Assembly (NCBI GenBank): GCA_037833965.1
Contig: AP031357.1
Location: 7,088,001-7,152,000, forward strand
Reading direction: 5' to 3'
Origin: Marchantia polymorpha subsp. ruderalis
Lineage: Eukaryota > Streptophyta > Marchantiopsida > Marchantiales > Marchantiaceae
Length of the DNA stretch: 64,000 bases
Shown piece after piece: positions 36,201 through 48,214 of this stretch. Numbering within the stretch: the first letter of the stretch is position 1; each line of letters opens with the position of its first letter. The notes below the pieces were generated by a model. The model made no database searches, was not told the origin of the DNA, and saw nothing but the letters and a program-made list of their open reading frames with translations. A program made the translations under genes and the position numbers.

Positions 36201-39200
36201 TAGTTCAGGGGCGGAGGCCAAAAGCTAGTCTGGATAGATGGCAATGTAGGCATTATAAGATCCAGTAATGCATAGGATGGCCAAGTTTCAATACCTCGCT
36301 TCACGTCATGCAGAGTCGTCACAGCTAACGGAACACGCATGAAATGTTTCTGTCATCTGTTCCAGATGAACGTGAAAGAGGGAACTTGCCATCTGTTGTG
36401 CGAGAGAAGCTCAGCTACTAAACCTTTGAATTTAACAATCTTCATGTGGTCATGTGTAGAAGTTGACCGGTTGTGCTGGGAGGCGTTTGAACTATGCATC
36501 TGAAATCATGAATTTTATACAGAGCTTGGATAGTAACACGATACTATCCGCAAAGCCCGAACCTGGTTTGTGTCACATCACTAGAAGTTGTGACGAGAAA
36601 TTAACAGTACTGTGTCGGAAGGTGGAGTGATATTTGCTTGTTTGTTTGAACTATTCGGTGTGTGTCTTTCAGGATAGAACAGAGCTGCAATGTCTCCAGA
36701 TAGAAGTCCGAAATCATTCAATTTGAATAACTTTGCACGTCAGCTCTGTTGTGGTAATCCATACTGGTAAAGAGACCGCCGAACCGTTTGTCAAACTCCT
36801 GGCAATGGTACTGAGAAGCTGACCCTTCTTTGTGCTGATAAAGATTGCCTTTGCCAGAGCTGATGTGCTTCAGGCATCAGCAAAGTAATAGTACTTAACT
36901 GATTCAACCCAAGAGAGGGTATTTGCTATTTTGCATTCCATATCGTTGGCCAGGGAATAATCGTACTTGCACAAAAATCTATCAATGGCCCAACAAACAT
37001 ACGCGTACAAGCATTTCCTGGTCTTAGCATTTCCTCGTATTCGTTCCTGGTCAGAGAGTGTATAACGTGTGGATGGTAAACCTTGGTCCTGACCACAGCA
37101 GAGAGCTCCAATGAGCGATAACCGACAACGGTGAGACCAAAAGTGCAGAGCGTGTGAAACTAATCTCATCTTCTTGTAGAGGACAATGAGCCGTTCACGT
37201 GGATTGTCAGAGATTAGCATTCGAAGCAAGAGGCTTGAAGCCTATTGCTCACTATCAAAACTTGGGTAATATCGAAAGGTGTCTTTCCACGTTTATATAG
37301 AACCTTGATGTAGAGAAGGCACTCGGACCTGGTCAACAAATCTCAAATTTCAAAGACGAAATACAGATGCAGTAGATGTCCGGGACCTCTCTGGGTAGGT
37401 TCAATGTAACCATCGGGAAGGGTCCTCAGAGCCGAAACTCTCATTGCACCGAGATGTCAGAGTGTCATAGATTATGGGGATGTGTTCCCGATGACTTGAA
37501 TCCAAGTCACGCAGAGGTTCACAAATTGTCCATGTCAAGTGCAAGGTTTTAGACTTCATCTTCACAACAACTACGAGAGATGTTACTCGCAACTCAGCAG
37601 AAATCTAAAATCATTGAGCTCAGCAATAACTCTCGGAGTTGCCTAAACTTCCATGTGGCTAATCCACCACACTTCGGCAGGAAACAGAGGGCTGGCCTTA
37701 ATCTTGTATTAGTTTAGGCTACGACTCAGAAATCGGAATAGCATCTCTTCACATGAGCATTTAGGTTTAGTGAAGATGAAGGAATCTAAGATGTTGAATC
37801 TCTAGTTGCATATCCACTTTGAGATAGCATAGGAGCCATCCACTTGAACCTTTATAAGTGGATGGCTAAACAAAGAGTAACATGTGTATACTAAACTGCA
37901 CTTTTGAGTTACAAAATTTTTTGTACACAAAATTTTCTAAATAACAATCATTGTATTCCTGCCTGATCAAAATTGTAATCAAGCTCCTGTAGTAAAATGA
38001 ATGATTAAACAAATATAAACTGAGCACAAAACTTCATAGAAATTTACAACCTCTGAAATTATCTTGTACATTTTCTATTCAACTTTCGAATAAAAAGAAA
38101 ATCCATCAACATTCTTAATGATAATAATTTTTATTAACTTACAAAAACGTTTGAAGAGACTGATGTTCTACTGTATTATATCATATGCAAAGAATTGTAA
38201 ACTTTAATTTATTTTTTTGTAAAATTCACATGCAAAACAGCCAGATCAGTGTGAATATTATCAATTTTTTTTGCCATACCGATATTCATTAAATTTCTAG
38301 CATAGTCAGTTTCGAAACAGAAATGTTGAATGATGAATAATCGATGAAAAATCACAATGAAATGTCTTAAATATATTACTTTCAACGCTCATGTGATCCT
38401 TCTCACATGTGAAAAGTTTACTAGGATCTAACCTATTAAGAACAGATTTAGGATTCTTATAAGTAAAACAATCACCTTGAAGAACTCTATAAAGTGACTA
38501 GAAAAACTTTATGAAATCAATAGAGTTTTCAAATGTATGCAATTAATTTGAGGGTGCTAAGATATCTTGCTACAAATTCATCTAAAGTGATAAAGATGAG
38601 AATATCAATGAAAATTAATTAAACTGTATATCAAGACATGTTTGTATTCGAATTATTAATCTACAATCTGTAGTTTTTTTTCCATTTTTCATCTTTTTTC
38701 ATGAATGTATGATAGAAGTAAAAAATAAAAACAACGCAAACGGCGAGAAAATTCAAACACATACATGAATAATCCGTGCATTTTATTGATTTAATTTTGA
38801 TGACAGAAAGAAAAATATTTTCAATCAAGCGGATAAATAATTCATTTATTTCTTTTATAAAGTCAAATTTTTCTGAAAAAAATTCTTGACTTAAGTCATA
38901 AATTGGGGTAAATTTTTTTTTACTAGTAGTCTTATATAATATGGTTAAATTAGCTATACTTATCATAATTACACTACTTACAAATAACAAGACTTGAATT
39001 AAATCAAAATTTTTTAACTCATGGTTTTGAGTTTATTTAAATTTTTTAATTTAAATGGTTAAAAATTATTATAAAGATTATTATAGATCATAATATAAAC
39101 CAGGATTATATAAGATTGATAATATAAGATAAAATACTTGGGCCTACGAACTTTAGCTATCACCTCATTGCTTCCTCGTGCTATACATGCAAGGAGATAA

Positions 39201-39654
39201 CCGTATTACAGTCAAGGCACTTGTGAATGATACTCACCTATTTGATTTTCCCGGTTGATGTTGAATTCTGGCCAATACCCTGGAAACATTATAACTTATA
39301 TTACTGCTTATATTTTCAGAACCCAAATGTTATGAAATATATGTTAGAACTCGAATGACAAAAACAGTCCGACCGTTGAAGAAGATGACGTTTGCTGCAA
39401 ACATGCAAGATAAATTATGATTGAGATTTGCAAGTGCCAAGCGTGGGGAATCGAGCAACAACTGATTTCATTCTGTTCATCCTTAGAGTCGCTTCCACGT
39501 TTTGAGGGATGAGGCAGAATTCGTGAATCATCCAGCGAGTCCGGCTTCTTAATCATCTGCTCCATGTGATGTCCAGGTGGAGAACTGGTAGGGTGTCAGA
39601 GAGGAGGATTAGTAAGACCTTTGAGCTGTAAGTTTTATTATCCCTGTGGCTTAG
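36201..39654. other. Intergenic
   Basis: 36.2-37.7 kb is of mixed composition with minus-strand frames at 36,870-37,229 and 37,401-37,592 that match nothing I recognise. 37.8-39.2 kb is very AT-rich with no coding signal. The 39.3-39.6 kb part has a minus-strand frame (39,344-39,565) with no family resemblance. Confidence 0.5.
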
Positions 39655-40100
39655 CCAAAGAATTGGTCCATCGATCTGTCTCCACAAAGTACTGTACTGA
39701 TAAATATACAGCGAAAGTCCAGATTCTCAAACCACGATATACGACATGTCACTGGCAATCCCAACGAGAGCATTCAGGTTTCGCGTCAGGAAACTTGCTG
39801 CGTTTCGCAACCTTCTAAATACACTAACTAGTGATTAAATATAAGTAAGCATTTCTATTTGAAGAGGCCATAACCTATTCTAGTAAGTCGAGCATAAAAG
39901 AATAAATTCATAAAATAGAGTATCCAGTCTCGTTAGAAACTATTAAAACAGTCGAAATGTGAGTCACGTGGAATACAACCTCGATAGCGATACAAAGCCA
40001 AGGGAAATGGAGAAAGCTAGTCTGTCTGGTGATTAGCGGAATAATGAAGAAACTAGATTTCCGATGCGTCACATCGAAGATAGTTCGTTGTGAGCCTAAA
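39655..40100. repeat. Segmental duplicate, copy B1 (matches about 51,280-51,690)
   Basis: From GGTCCATCGATCTGTCTC to the GATGCGTCAC-TCGAAG motif the sequence is collinear with 51,285-51,690 in the same orientation, with scattered substitutions and small indels. No protein is encoded. At 51 kb this block directly follows a block that matches 44.5-44.96 kb. Confidence 0.8.
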
Positions 40101-40764
40101 CTCCCCACCCTTCAGCGTTTGTAATCCAGGTGGGGGTTTAAGCTCCCATAATCCAACTTCTCTGATCTCAAGCCATGTGCTCAAAGTGTATTCAAGACAA
40201 TGAAATTATAAATACTCGCTTTTCCACAAACAAATTGTCCAGAACTGACACTAACAACTTGCTGTCTGCTATTTTCACAAGAGTAGCAGACAAGCTCCTC
40301 GTAACATAAAGATCTATCCCAACTCTGGGTGACTTTCTCAATACTACGGCCGCTGCGGGCCTATCCTAGAATGAGTGCCACATCTCGGACACATTGCCTC
40401 GGACTAAGTTAGGTAACACACCGGCAGCACGAGGTGACACCCTTCTTAACAGCAATCTTCACACCCAGGGAACACGATTCTACTCTCAACACTTTGCTTG
40501 ATTCTTCCTCTTAGTGATCAACTCACTCTCAGCCCAGCGACCCTCTTGGCCTTCACACACACTCTCCACTCAGCCCTCCGGCGACATTATCAGCGGCCCC
40601 ACGCACTCAACGCCCTTGCACTCAGGGATTTCTCCCTCCTATCATATTCCACCCACAATGTCGAGTATCAGATTTCAGTCTCAAATCCTCAGTTCCCACC
40701 TTCGATTTCAGTTCCACTCCCAATACCTACTTAGAGAATTCAAACTCTTCAATAGACTGTTATG
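40101..40764. other. Intergenic
   Basis: No gene recognised. The region ends with a short copy (40,733-40,763) of an LTR segment that recurs at 41,152-41,183 (GAATTCAAACT-TCAATAG-CTGTTA), so the left side of the following LTR fragment is rearranged. Confidence 0.45.
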
Positions 40765-41274
40765 GTGTGCTGCTGGATCGTTTCTCAGTTGAGTCCCTCC
40801 GTGCGGACCTGTGTTCTTTGCGCGTTTTATGAGTTGAGAGTGTTGTTCACCGCGTGTGAGTGACTTCGATCCGAAGTAGGAAGTCCAACCCGGGTTTCCC
40901 ACGCTAGCAGAAGGCTAGTGGAAGGGTTGTAAAAGCCGGAGTTGGGAGTCACTACCCGCAGATTCGCTGAGTGTACTCGCGAGAGACTTTCCCCCCTGAA
41001 ATCTTAAGTAGAGGTTCTAACCGATCTCTGGGTTGTGTTTCTGTAGTTTCAGGTGTGTGTGTGTGTGTTGAGTGAACTACGCTGCACTGTGCGACCTCCG
41101 AGTGAGCTCCGAGTGAACACTTGCAGTATTTCTGGGAGTGACAGTCGCCTGAGAATTCAAACTCCTCAATAGTCTGTTAAATGTGACACTTTGTACCCTG
41201 TGTGTTCCTCTGTCCCTGTGGGTTCGACCTTTCTACCACTATATTGCAGTTTTAGCCTTTAGTGGGTTATTACA
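40765..41274 (+). mobile_element. 3' fragment of an LTR of the 59-64 kb family, plus orientation
   Basis: From about 40,765 (CTGCTGGATCG) the sequence follows the LTR segment 61,275-61,799, with diverged blocks, then GTGACAGTCGCCTGAGAATTC and TTTTAGCCTTTAGTGGGTTATTACA, split here only by substitutions. It ends exactly at the LTR terminus at 41,274. No PBS follows; the next base enters the minus-strand ORF of another copy, so the end marks an insertion or rearrangement point. Confidence 0.75.
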
Positions 41275-42233
41275 GTCCTCCTCCGAGGATGGGATCTCCT
41301 TCTCTCTCCGGCGGCCCGCGCCGTTTCCGCGCTACTTGCAGGTAGTACAAGCCGGCGCGCTTTCTGCTTCGGCCGACTGTAGAGCTCGTGGAGTGGCCGC
41401 TTCCGTGTGAGAGCAGCCGAATCTTGATGTTGCTCTTTCTCCGGTTCCTCTCTCCATCTCCGTTTCCGCGGCACTCGCGCTGCGGATGTATCTCTCCCCG
41501 TATCCTGTTGAGCCGGTGGAGTGGAAGTCGGAGTGGACTCCGCGTCGGAGTCGACCTCGTTATCCCGCACATACCTCCCGAGATTGCCGAGTGACAACAG
41601 CGGAAACTGAATACGCTCGGTCGCGGTTAAGCAACCCATCGACCGATAAAAGTTTATCAAGAAGGGAGAGAGATGATTGATCGTTCCTCCCTTCTCCTCA
41701 AACGCATGCTGCCGCGTTACTCTATGCAAGATACACGACCAGTGAACTGGAGCTCCGGCCAATGTGAGCTCCACGAAAGACACTTGCCAAGAAGTGATGT
41801 ACGTTGTGCGGTGCGGCTGCAAGGGTTGCAGAAGTGCTATCGCTACGTTTCTGCGGAAGCGATCTTTGTAGTCACGGGTCCTGTACCCGTTCTTGGTGGA
41901 CTTCTCTCTCTTGAACAATTCCACAAAGGAGGCCTCTTCCGCCTTCGACACCTTGACGCTCTCACTGTCAAACAGGAGTAACCCATCCTCGCCTGCACAT
42001 CTCCCTAGCACTTGTCCCCAATCGTGGACAGTCCAACGATCTACGTGCGGTCGAAATCCGCGCGTAGGCTGGTGTCTCTCCCATTGCCATTCGCGCACCA
42101 TGTTCAGGCACACGTAATTCCATCCCCACAGCATGAAATCGAGTTTCACTGCAATCAGCCGGTCCTGAAAAGCACGCAACCCAATCTGCGGAAGCTTGAG
42201 TGGAACCATCCGCAGCTGAGTGGACTTCGACAT
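41275..42233 (-). CDS. LTR-encoded protein, N-terminal domain and basic linker (3'-truncated)
   Basis: An open frame without stops runs from an upstream ATG at 42,494 through 41,275; the ATG at 42,233 (MSKSTQLRMVPLKLP) is preferred because homology with the 28.4-kb copy begins there. About 320 residues remain. The conserved domain has LDFMLWGWNYVCLNMV, RWTVHDWGQVLGRCAGEDG, DYKDRFRRNVAIALL, TTYITSWQVSFVELTLAG and TINHLSPFLINFYRSMGCLT. A low-complexity acidic then Arg/Lys-rich segment follows. The reading then runs into foreign LTR sequence and stops by chance at 41,259. Unlike the 28-kb copy, no frameshift interrupts the domain. I do not know the function; shared Trp/Tyr positions between diverged copies suggest the protein was under selection. 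Confidence 0.6.
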
Positions 42234-43164
42234 AGCGTTCTTGAAATTCGATTGCGTGAACCTTCTTCTGCTACCCTCAAGCTTCTTGCGCACTACTTCG
42301 ATTCTCCTGCAAACTCTAATCTCTCTCGATTCCGACTGTCGCGCACTCAATTCTCTCTCTGCCACCGGGTGAGTCTCTGCGTGGTGGTGTCTGGAATGTC
42401 TCTCGGCTAGAAGGTGGACGCGCGCAGCTCGCACAAGAAATTGAAATCGCAAATTCAAGAATGGGGTGTCTGCTCTTCGCTCGCAGGATGTCATAATCGG
42501 CTCTCGGTCGTGAATGTCAACTCACTTGATGGCTGCGCCGGCTCGGAGGTGTAACGGCCCTCCTCTCGCACGTGCGGCTTCACGCTCCGCCGTCGCGCGC
42601 ACTCGCACGCTCGAAATGTCAATTTGAACTCCGCCAGCGTACAACGCCGCGGCCATGGCCGCGCAGCGCCGAAGGCGTAATTCTCGCCGACGCGCTACTC
42701 GCATTCGTACTCTGACTCGCATCAATCCCGCTCCGCCGAAGGCATTCCTCCGCACGCTCCGTCGAAGCCGAACTCCCTCTACCGAAGACGGATTTCCCGG
42801 CGGACTTTCCGCCGGCGACGAACTCCATACGCCTGTGCGTAGGCGCTGACCGTCCGCACCGAAGATGTCCGTCGGCGTAGGTCCCTTACGTTGTCCGTCG
42901 GCGTAGGCGCAGTGCCGAAGGCGGCTGTGCCGAAGGTCAACAGATTCCGTCCTGTCTGTCAATCTCTCTCGCCTCTCCGCAGGCGCTCTCGCCTCCGGAG
43001 TCCTTGTCCCCTCCGAGGGCGCACCTCTGTCCGTACCGCCGTCGCGTTGAGCCGAAGGCGGACCGTACGGATTCGCTACCCCGTTGGGCCCTTACCTAAC
43101 CTTGATGCGCTGGCACTGTAGGCACCGTACGAGCTCCACCTCCGAAGGCAAACTTCAGGGCGAA

Positions 43165-43290
43165 GTGCCTACGCGTAGGTGAATTCCTTTCGCCTATGCG
43201 TAGGCAAACTTCCTTCCGCCTGTGGGTAGGCAAAATTCTCGGCGGACTTCCCGCCGACGACGAACTCCTTCCGCCTATGTGTAGGCGCCC
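43165..43290. repeat. Palindromic GCCTAYGYGTAGGC repeats
   Basis: Four near-palindromes, at about 43,167, 43,192, 43,218 and 43,273, are separated by CAAACTTCCTTCC-like spacers. The 59-64 kb LTRs have only one equivalent (CGCCTACGGATAGGCG at about 60,258), so the block expanded in this copy. Confidence 0.7.
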
Positions 43291-43683
43291 GTCTTCGCAT
43301 CTTCCGATAGTCACAACTCCCTGAGTCCTCATCCGTTCCAGGCGTTCTTGGGCTCGTTAGAACGAGCGCGTCGAGCTCTTTTCAAAAAGACCCTGAGCAA
43401 GTCAAGGCGTTTGTGAATTGCATAAATTCTGAGGTCCCTCTAGTGCCGAAGGCGGATTATGCGCCTTGCGCGAAAGGAGAACTCCTTCAGAATCGATCGT
43501 TTAGGTCGGCGCCTGTTCCGGACATTGCGCCCAACTTCTGAATTCTACAAGATCCTGCGAGATCCGCGATTATCCATTTTCATTCTATTTAAATGTACCT
43601 ATCACCATTTACACGGTTGCTGCGGTACTGTTTTCCAAAATTGTTTTAATTTCCACAAAAAAGACAAAAAGTGGATTACCACA

Positions 43684-44490
43684 GCTTCTGTAAAACTGCA
43701 AGAGGTATGGTTTATCATCATGTTACTCGTTGGCAAAGATTACTAATCAAAGTTTTAATTGCAAATAGCCGATATTAACGATAAAATTACACTATTTGAC
43801 TAGACTTTTGATTTGGACATTAGGCTTTTGGTATTTTTTCCTCAATATAGATCTACTTTCTTCATTCACGATGTGCACTGTCAGAAACAACTACAGATGG
43901 TAAAGCGATTATCCAGTAGAAAAAAAGCTCGGTTTATTTCATCTCTTATTTTTCAAGAAAAACATTTGGATCTGACGAGGGACACCTGACTGTCTAACCG
44001 AAGTCTTTTGAGTCTGCTCCATAACTGCTGATGTTCAGCAGTCACGTATAAAGCAAGAGTTTAACGCTATGCTGTGGCAAGACTACCTCCAGCAAGAGTT
44101 CTTAAGTTTCTTGTGATCCTGGAAACATTCTTTTAGCTTCCTCCATCCAGGCGAGGTAAGTGTTTTCTTCGAAGTGAATGAAACGCACCTGATACACGAC
44201 GGTACAAAGTGTCATGAAACTTCATTCTTCATTCACCAGTCTTCTGACAATGCCATTGAAACGACCTAAAAATGACAGATAGGTACCGCCCAGTCAGCAG
44301 ATGATGATATTCACATAGAGTCAATTCTGTAACTAGGAAAATATCTCCTCTCGGTGCTTACCGATCTGTTCGAATTCGGTTCAGATTTTCCAGAAGTTAA
44401 GTTCAAACTCTGCAAAACTCCTCAGTCCCAACTCCCTGGAAATGGCGGATTTGACTAAAGCCTTGTTCAGAGAGATCAAGGTAAGCATGT
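43684..44490. other. Intergenic
   Basis: Nothing recognised up to the macro-domain exon. On the plus strand, 44,441-44,480 reads MADLTKALFREIK and is followed by GTAAGC, but without further exons this is not enough for a gene call. Confidence 0.4.
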
Positions 44491-44496
44491 ATTCAC

Positions 44497-44641
44497 CTCT
44501 TCCAGACCTGCGCAGCCCTCCCTCACAGCACTCAAGGCGACGACTGACGCCTTTTCGAGTGGGTACTGATATAAACCACATGAAATAGCAGGGAAAGCGA
44601 TGTACTTCACGCCATTTTGAACGGCAAGGGCCATCGAACTC
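44497..44641 (-). pseudogene. Macro-domain (ADP-ribose-binding) exon fragment
   Basis: One exon on the minus strand, bounded by CTTTGTCAG and a GTGAAT donor, encodes SMALAVQNGVKYIAFPAISC, then GLYQYPLEKASVVALSAVRE and GCAGLEE. This is the central macro-domain segment, with the IAFPAISxGxYxYP substrate loop and following helix; macro domains bind ADP-ribose or remove it from proteins. The frame is intact, but no upstream exon with the N-terminal phosphate-binding loop and no clear downstream exon was found, so it is probably a captured or orphaned fragment. A damaged copy is at 50.84-50.97 kb. Confidence 0.7.
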
Positions 44642-44960
44642 CTGACAAAGAAGCAGCGTCGAATGCGTCGAATGCGTGGGTTTAAATGCCAACAGAAATG
44701 GAGTTGGAAGGTGGAAGGGATACCAGGATTCAAGATTCAAGGTCGGCCTAGATCCAGGTTTAGAGCTTTGTACCTGTATGCCTTCCGTAATTCCTGTCCG
44801 ATTTCTTATTGGTTGGATAGATTGCTCCAACAGTGTGTATGATTTTCGATACTTTCAGTCTGGATCCGCTTTTTGCATGGAAACAACTGTGGACCTTAAC
44901 AAGTAGAACGATCGAAGCAATCAAAAATGCACTCCCGGGAGTAGACCGGGAATCTGCTGT
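44497..44960. repeat. Segmental duplicate, copy A1 (matches 50,840-51,260)
   Basis: This block, including the macro exon and about 300 bp beyond it, is collinear with 50,840-51,260 in the same orientation. Shared landmarks are GCCAACAGAAATGGAGTTGG, GGATACCAGGATT, CATGGAAACAACTGTGGAC and the perfect palindrome ACTCCCGGGAGT. Agreement looks to be roughly nine bases in ten by eye. Confidence 0.85.
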
Positions 44961-45129
44961 CGGTAGTACAACAAAGGAATGGATTGAAAAGAGATTCTTA
45001 AATGGAAAATGACAAGATGCCTAACCTCTTAATTCTAGCTTCACCAATCGGGCAGCCAACATTTCTAGTCACCTGGTGAAGAAATAAGCACGCTTTCTTC
45101 AGTTCTGGGCCGGCACTGGCGTGAATGGC

Positions 45130-47580
45130 TGCACATCGTGGTTCAGCGAGTCATCTTCCCAAACATCTTAAATTTTTTTTTGGAAATGAGTGAGACTAAA
45201 TCGAGCCATTGCGACAGATTTTTTTTAAAAAAATGTATGAGGCTAACAGCAAAACAGGCAGAAGTATATCAAACAATTATGGCAATGTATCTTAGACCCA
45301 ACTATCTTAAGTTTTTAAAAATATATGAGATTGATTGCAAAACAAATAGAAGTAAACAGTTATGACTACATACTTAACTCCAAATATCTTGAATTGTTTT
45401 TGGAAATGTATGAGACAAACTGCAGAATAGATAAAAGTAGACTCTACAATTATGGTCACATATTTTTCTCCCAACCATTTACAGATTTTTGGAAATGTAT
45501 AAGACAAGCTGCAGAATAGATAATAATGGACTCTACAACTATGGTTACATATTTTACTCCCAACCATCTTACAGATTTTTGGAAATGTATAAGAAAAGCT
45601 GAAGAATAGATAAAAGTAGACTCTACAACTATGGTTACATATTTTACTCCCAACCATCTTACAGCTTTCTGGAAATGTATAAGACAAGCTGCAGAATAGA
45701 AATAAACTAGACAACACTTCTTACAGATCTTACTCTCAACCATCTTACAGTTTCTGGAAGGGTACAACTACGGCCACACCCGCTACATACAAACAACTGA
45801 TTGCGCGTCAAAGCACGCCTCCCCTCAAACCCGCATGCAGTGTGAGCCTCTGAAATCCGGCTGCTAAGCCGAGCTCGTCCGTGAGGCAGAGGAGGGCAGA
45901 GGAGAGCGTAGTCGAGAGGCTTCGAGGGGCGTGGGGCCACTGCGGCCGTCGTTGTCTCCCGCGTTGCTGCCGCTTGTACCGCTGCAGCCGGTGCTGCCTT
46001 TCTATTGATCTATTTCGACTGCCATGCTGCTTCAACCCCCTTCGGCGACTTTGATCGAGGCAACTTACACGGGCGGGTGTGGCCGTAGTAAAAATGGGTG
46101 TGGCCCTAGTCGTCACCTTTCTGGAAATGTATGACACTAAATGCAAAACAAGGTAAGTAGCCATGACACCTATGGCCAGAACTATTACTCTCAACCATCT
46201 TAAAGTTTTTGGAAATATATGAAACGAATTGCAAAACAAGTAGAACTAGCCTCAACAACTATGGTAACAAAACTTGGCTAGAGATGTTACTCCCAAACAT
46301 ATAAAGTTTTGGAAATTGTATGAGACTAACAGCAGAATAGATAGAAGTAGTCTCGACAATGTATAAGACTAACTTTAAAACAGGCAGATAGACAATGTAT
46401 GAGACTAAGTGCAAAACAGGCAGAAGTACACTGGACAATGTATGAAACTTTATTGCAAAACATGCAAAAGTTGACTTCCATAAATATGGCTACAGATCTT
46501 ACTCTCAACTATCTCAGAGCTTTTTGGAAATGAATAAGACTAAGTATAAAACATGTAGAAGTAGATTTGGAAACTATGGCTAGTCATGTTACTTCCAACC
46601 ATCTCAAAGTGTTTGAATAATGTATGAGACTGACTGCAAACAAGTAGAACTAGACTTGACAACTATGATAGTAGATCTTACTCCCAATCATCTCAGAGTT
46701 TTGTTTTTTTATATGAGACTAATTGCAAAACAAGCAGAACTAGAATCAAAAACTATGATCACAGATCTTACTCCCCCCACAGAATATGTGTGACACTAAC
46801 TGCAAAGCACATAGAAGTATACACAAAAACTATGGCTACAAATCTTATGGCTAACTATCTTAAAGTTTTTTGGAAATGCATGAGACAAACTTCACGAGGG
46901 AAAAATTATACTCGATAACTATGGTTACAGAACTTTTTCCCAATCATCTTGAAGGTGTTTGGACATGCATGAGAATAACTGCAAAAGGCAAAAGTAAACC
47001 CAACAAATAATTATCTCCAATCATCTTAAAGTTTTTCCTACATGTATGAGACAAAGATTAGAAAGTAAAACTAAGCTCAACAACTAAGGTTGCAGATCTT
47101 ATTTCCAATCATCTTAAAGGTGTTTGAAAATGTATGAGAATAATTGCAAACAGGCAAAAGTAATCCCAAAAAATAATCATCATTAACCATCTTAAAGTTT
47201 TGGAAGTGTATCAGAAGAACTGCAAAACAAGCAAAATCATACTCGACAACTATGATTACAGGTGTTACTTCCAACCATCTTGAAGTTGTTTGAAAGTGTC
47301 TGATATTAACTGCAAAAGAAGTAGACTCGACAGCTATGATTACAACCATCTGAAAGTTTTTTTTGAAAATGAAGCAGACTAATTGCAAAACACATAGAAA
47401 TAGTCTCTAGAACAATGTTTACAGATTTTACTCCCAACTATCTGAAATTTTTTTGGAAATATATTAGTCTGACTGTGAAACAAGTGAAGTAAACACGACA
47501 ACTATGGCTACAGATCTTACTCCCAACAATGCTCAAGTTTGTTGAAAATGTATGCGACTAATAGCAAAACATGCTACAGA
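45130..47580. repeat. Tandem satellite array, unit about 89 bp, roughly 25 copies
   Basis: The repeated core is ACTATGGCTACAGATCTTAC, then CCAACCATCTTAAAGTTTTT, GGAAATGTATGAGACTAA, and CTGCAAAACAxGTAGAAGTA. In the best-preserved part, the same phase recurs at 45,538 and 45,628. Copies vary in length, mostly 80-95 bp, with many substitutions, so the array is old. The long minus-strand frames at 45,307-45,767 and elsewhere are repeats of this unit, not genes. It is interrupted once, by the TIR element at 45,767-46,089. Confidence 0.9.
45767..46089. mobile_element. MITE-like element with perfect 17-bp terminal inverted repeats
   Basis: The ends ACTACGGCCACACCCGC (45,767-45,783) and its exact reverse complement (46,073-46,089) enclose 289 bp of GC-rich DNA inside an AT-rich satellite. 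A second, slightly altered right terminus (GGGTGTGGCCCTAGT) sits just outside at about 46,096-46,110. No obvious target duplication was found, so the superfamily is undetermined. The internal frames (45,808-46,239 minus) do not resemble a transposase, so it would need a partner enzyme. Confidence 0.8.
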
Positions 47581-48214
47581 TGTTAGATAACCCCATACCT
47601 CTGTCCACCGCCCAACATTCGCTGATTGGCCGCCTCGACCTGGAGCCACTATGACCAGGAGAATGATAAGTGAAGAATCGATTTAGAATAAGACACTTGT
47701 GTCACAGAGGGAATTACAACGATGACGCTAGCAAAAGAACAAAGACAGGCTGAAATTGAGCCACTTTCACGTGTGAAAAGGAATGGATTCTAAAATCGCA
47801 TTGGTTTGACCGTTGAAATGCCATTGGATGAGATCCCCTCGCTGCAGCACGAGCTTGCAGGTCTCGGAGAGGGAAAAGAATGTCCTTAGCTCGCCACGCT
47901 CTATCACTGCAGCATCAGCCTCCTACGATTGTCGCTTGGTGCCGGACTCCAAGGGTGGAGAATCCGAGGCATTAGCGTCCGGACGAGACCACTTCATTGT
48001 TTCGAGACGCAAATAATTTGTTAGAAAACTGTAACAGAAAAGGCCGTCCCAGAACGCAATCTCCCAGAGCAGCAGAAGGCCGTGGAAACCGAGCCTGAGC
48101 CGGTCACTCCAACGTCGAGAAGGTTCCCAACTCGAGTGAAAACTCCCGATTGCGTGTCCTGCGCGAGACGCGGAGAGGGACAAATTCTAGCGGAAAACGC
48201 GCGAAAAATATCCA
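47581..48214. other. Intergenic, rising GC
   Basis: After the satellite array, sequence becomes GC-richer; no gene was recognised. Open frames here on both strands lack known domains. Confidence 0.45.

Larger units (their letters stand above)
41275..43683 (-). mobile_element. LTR copy with internal ORF, minus orientation, 3' part missing
   Basis: On the minus strand it starts TGTGGTAATCCACTTTTTG at 43,683. It is collinear with the first ~400 bp of the 59,894 LTR, including the GCTCGTT-AACGAGC dyad (43,352-43,367) and GATGAGGACTCAGGGAGTTG. A low-complexity block rich in GCCGAAGGCG and GCCTAYGYGTAGGC palindromes follows (about 42,600-43,290), then the ORF. At 41,275 the copy is cut by the end of a plus-strand LTR fragment; its coiled-coil and 3' parts are not present. 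Confidence 0.75.

Noticed and set aside
36870-37229. A 119-codon minus-strand frame
   Set aside because: No recognisable motif, a competing open frame in another phase, and no splice evidence.
44441-44480. A plus-strand first exon (MADLTKALFREIK then GTAAGC)
   Set aside because: Only 13 codons, opposite in strand to the macro exon next to it, and no continuation was found.
45307-47388. Long minus-strand frames suggesting a repeat protein
   Set aside because: They are translations of the ~89-bp satellite; unit length varies and is not a multiple of three, so the repeated peptide shifts phase.
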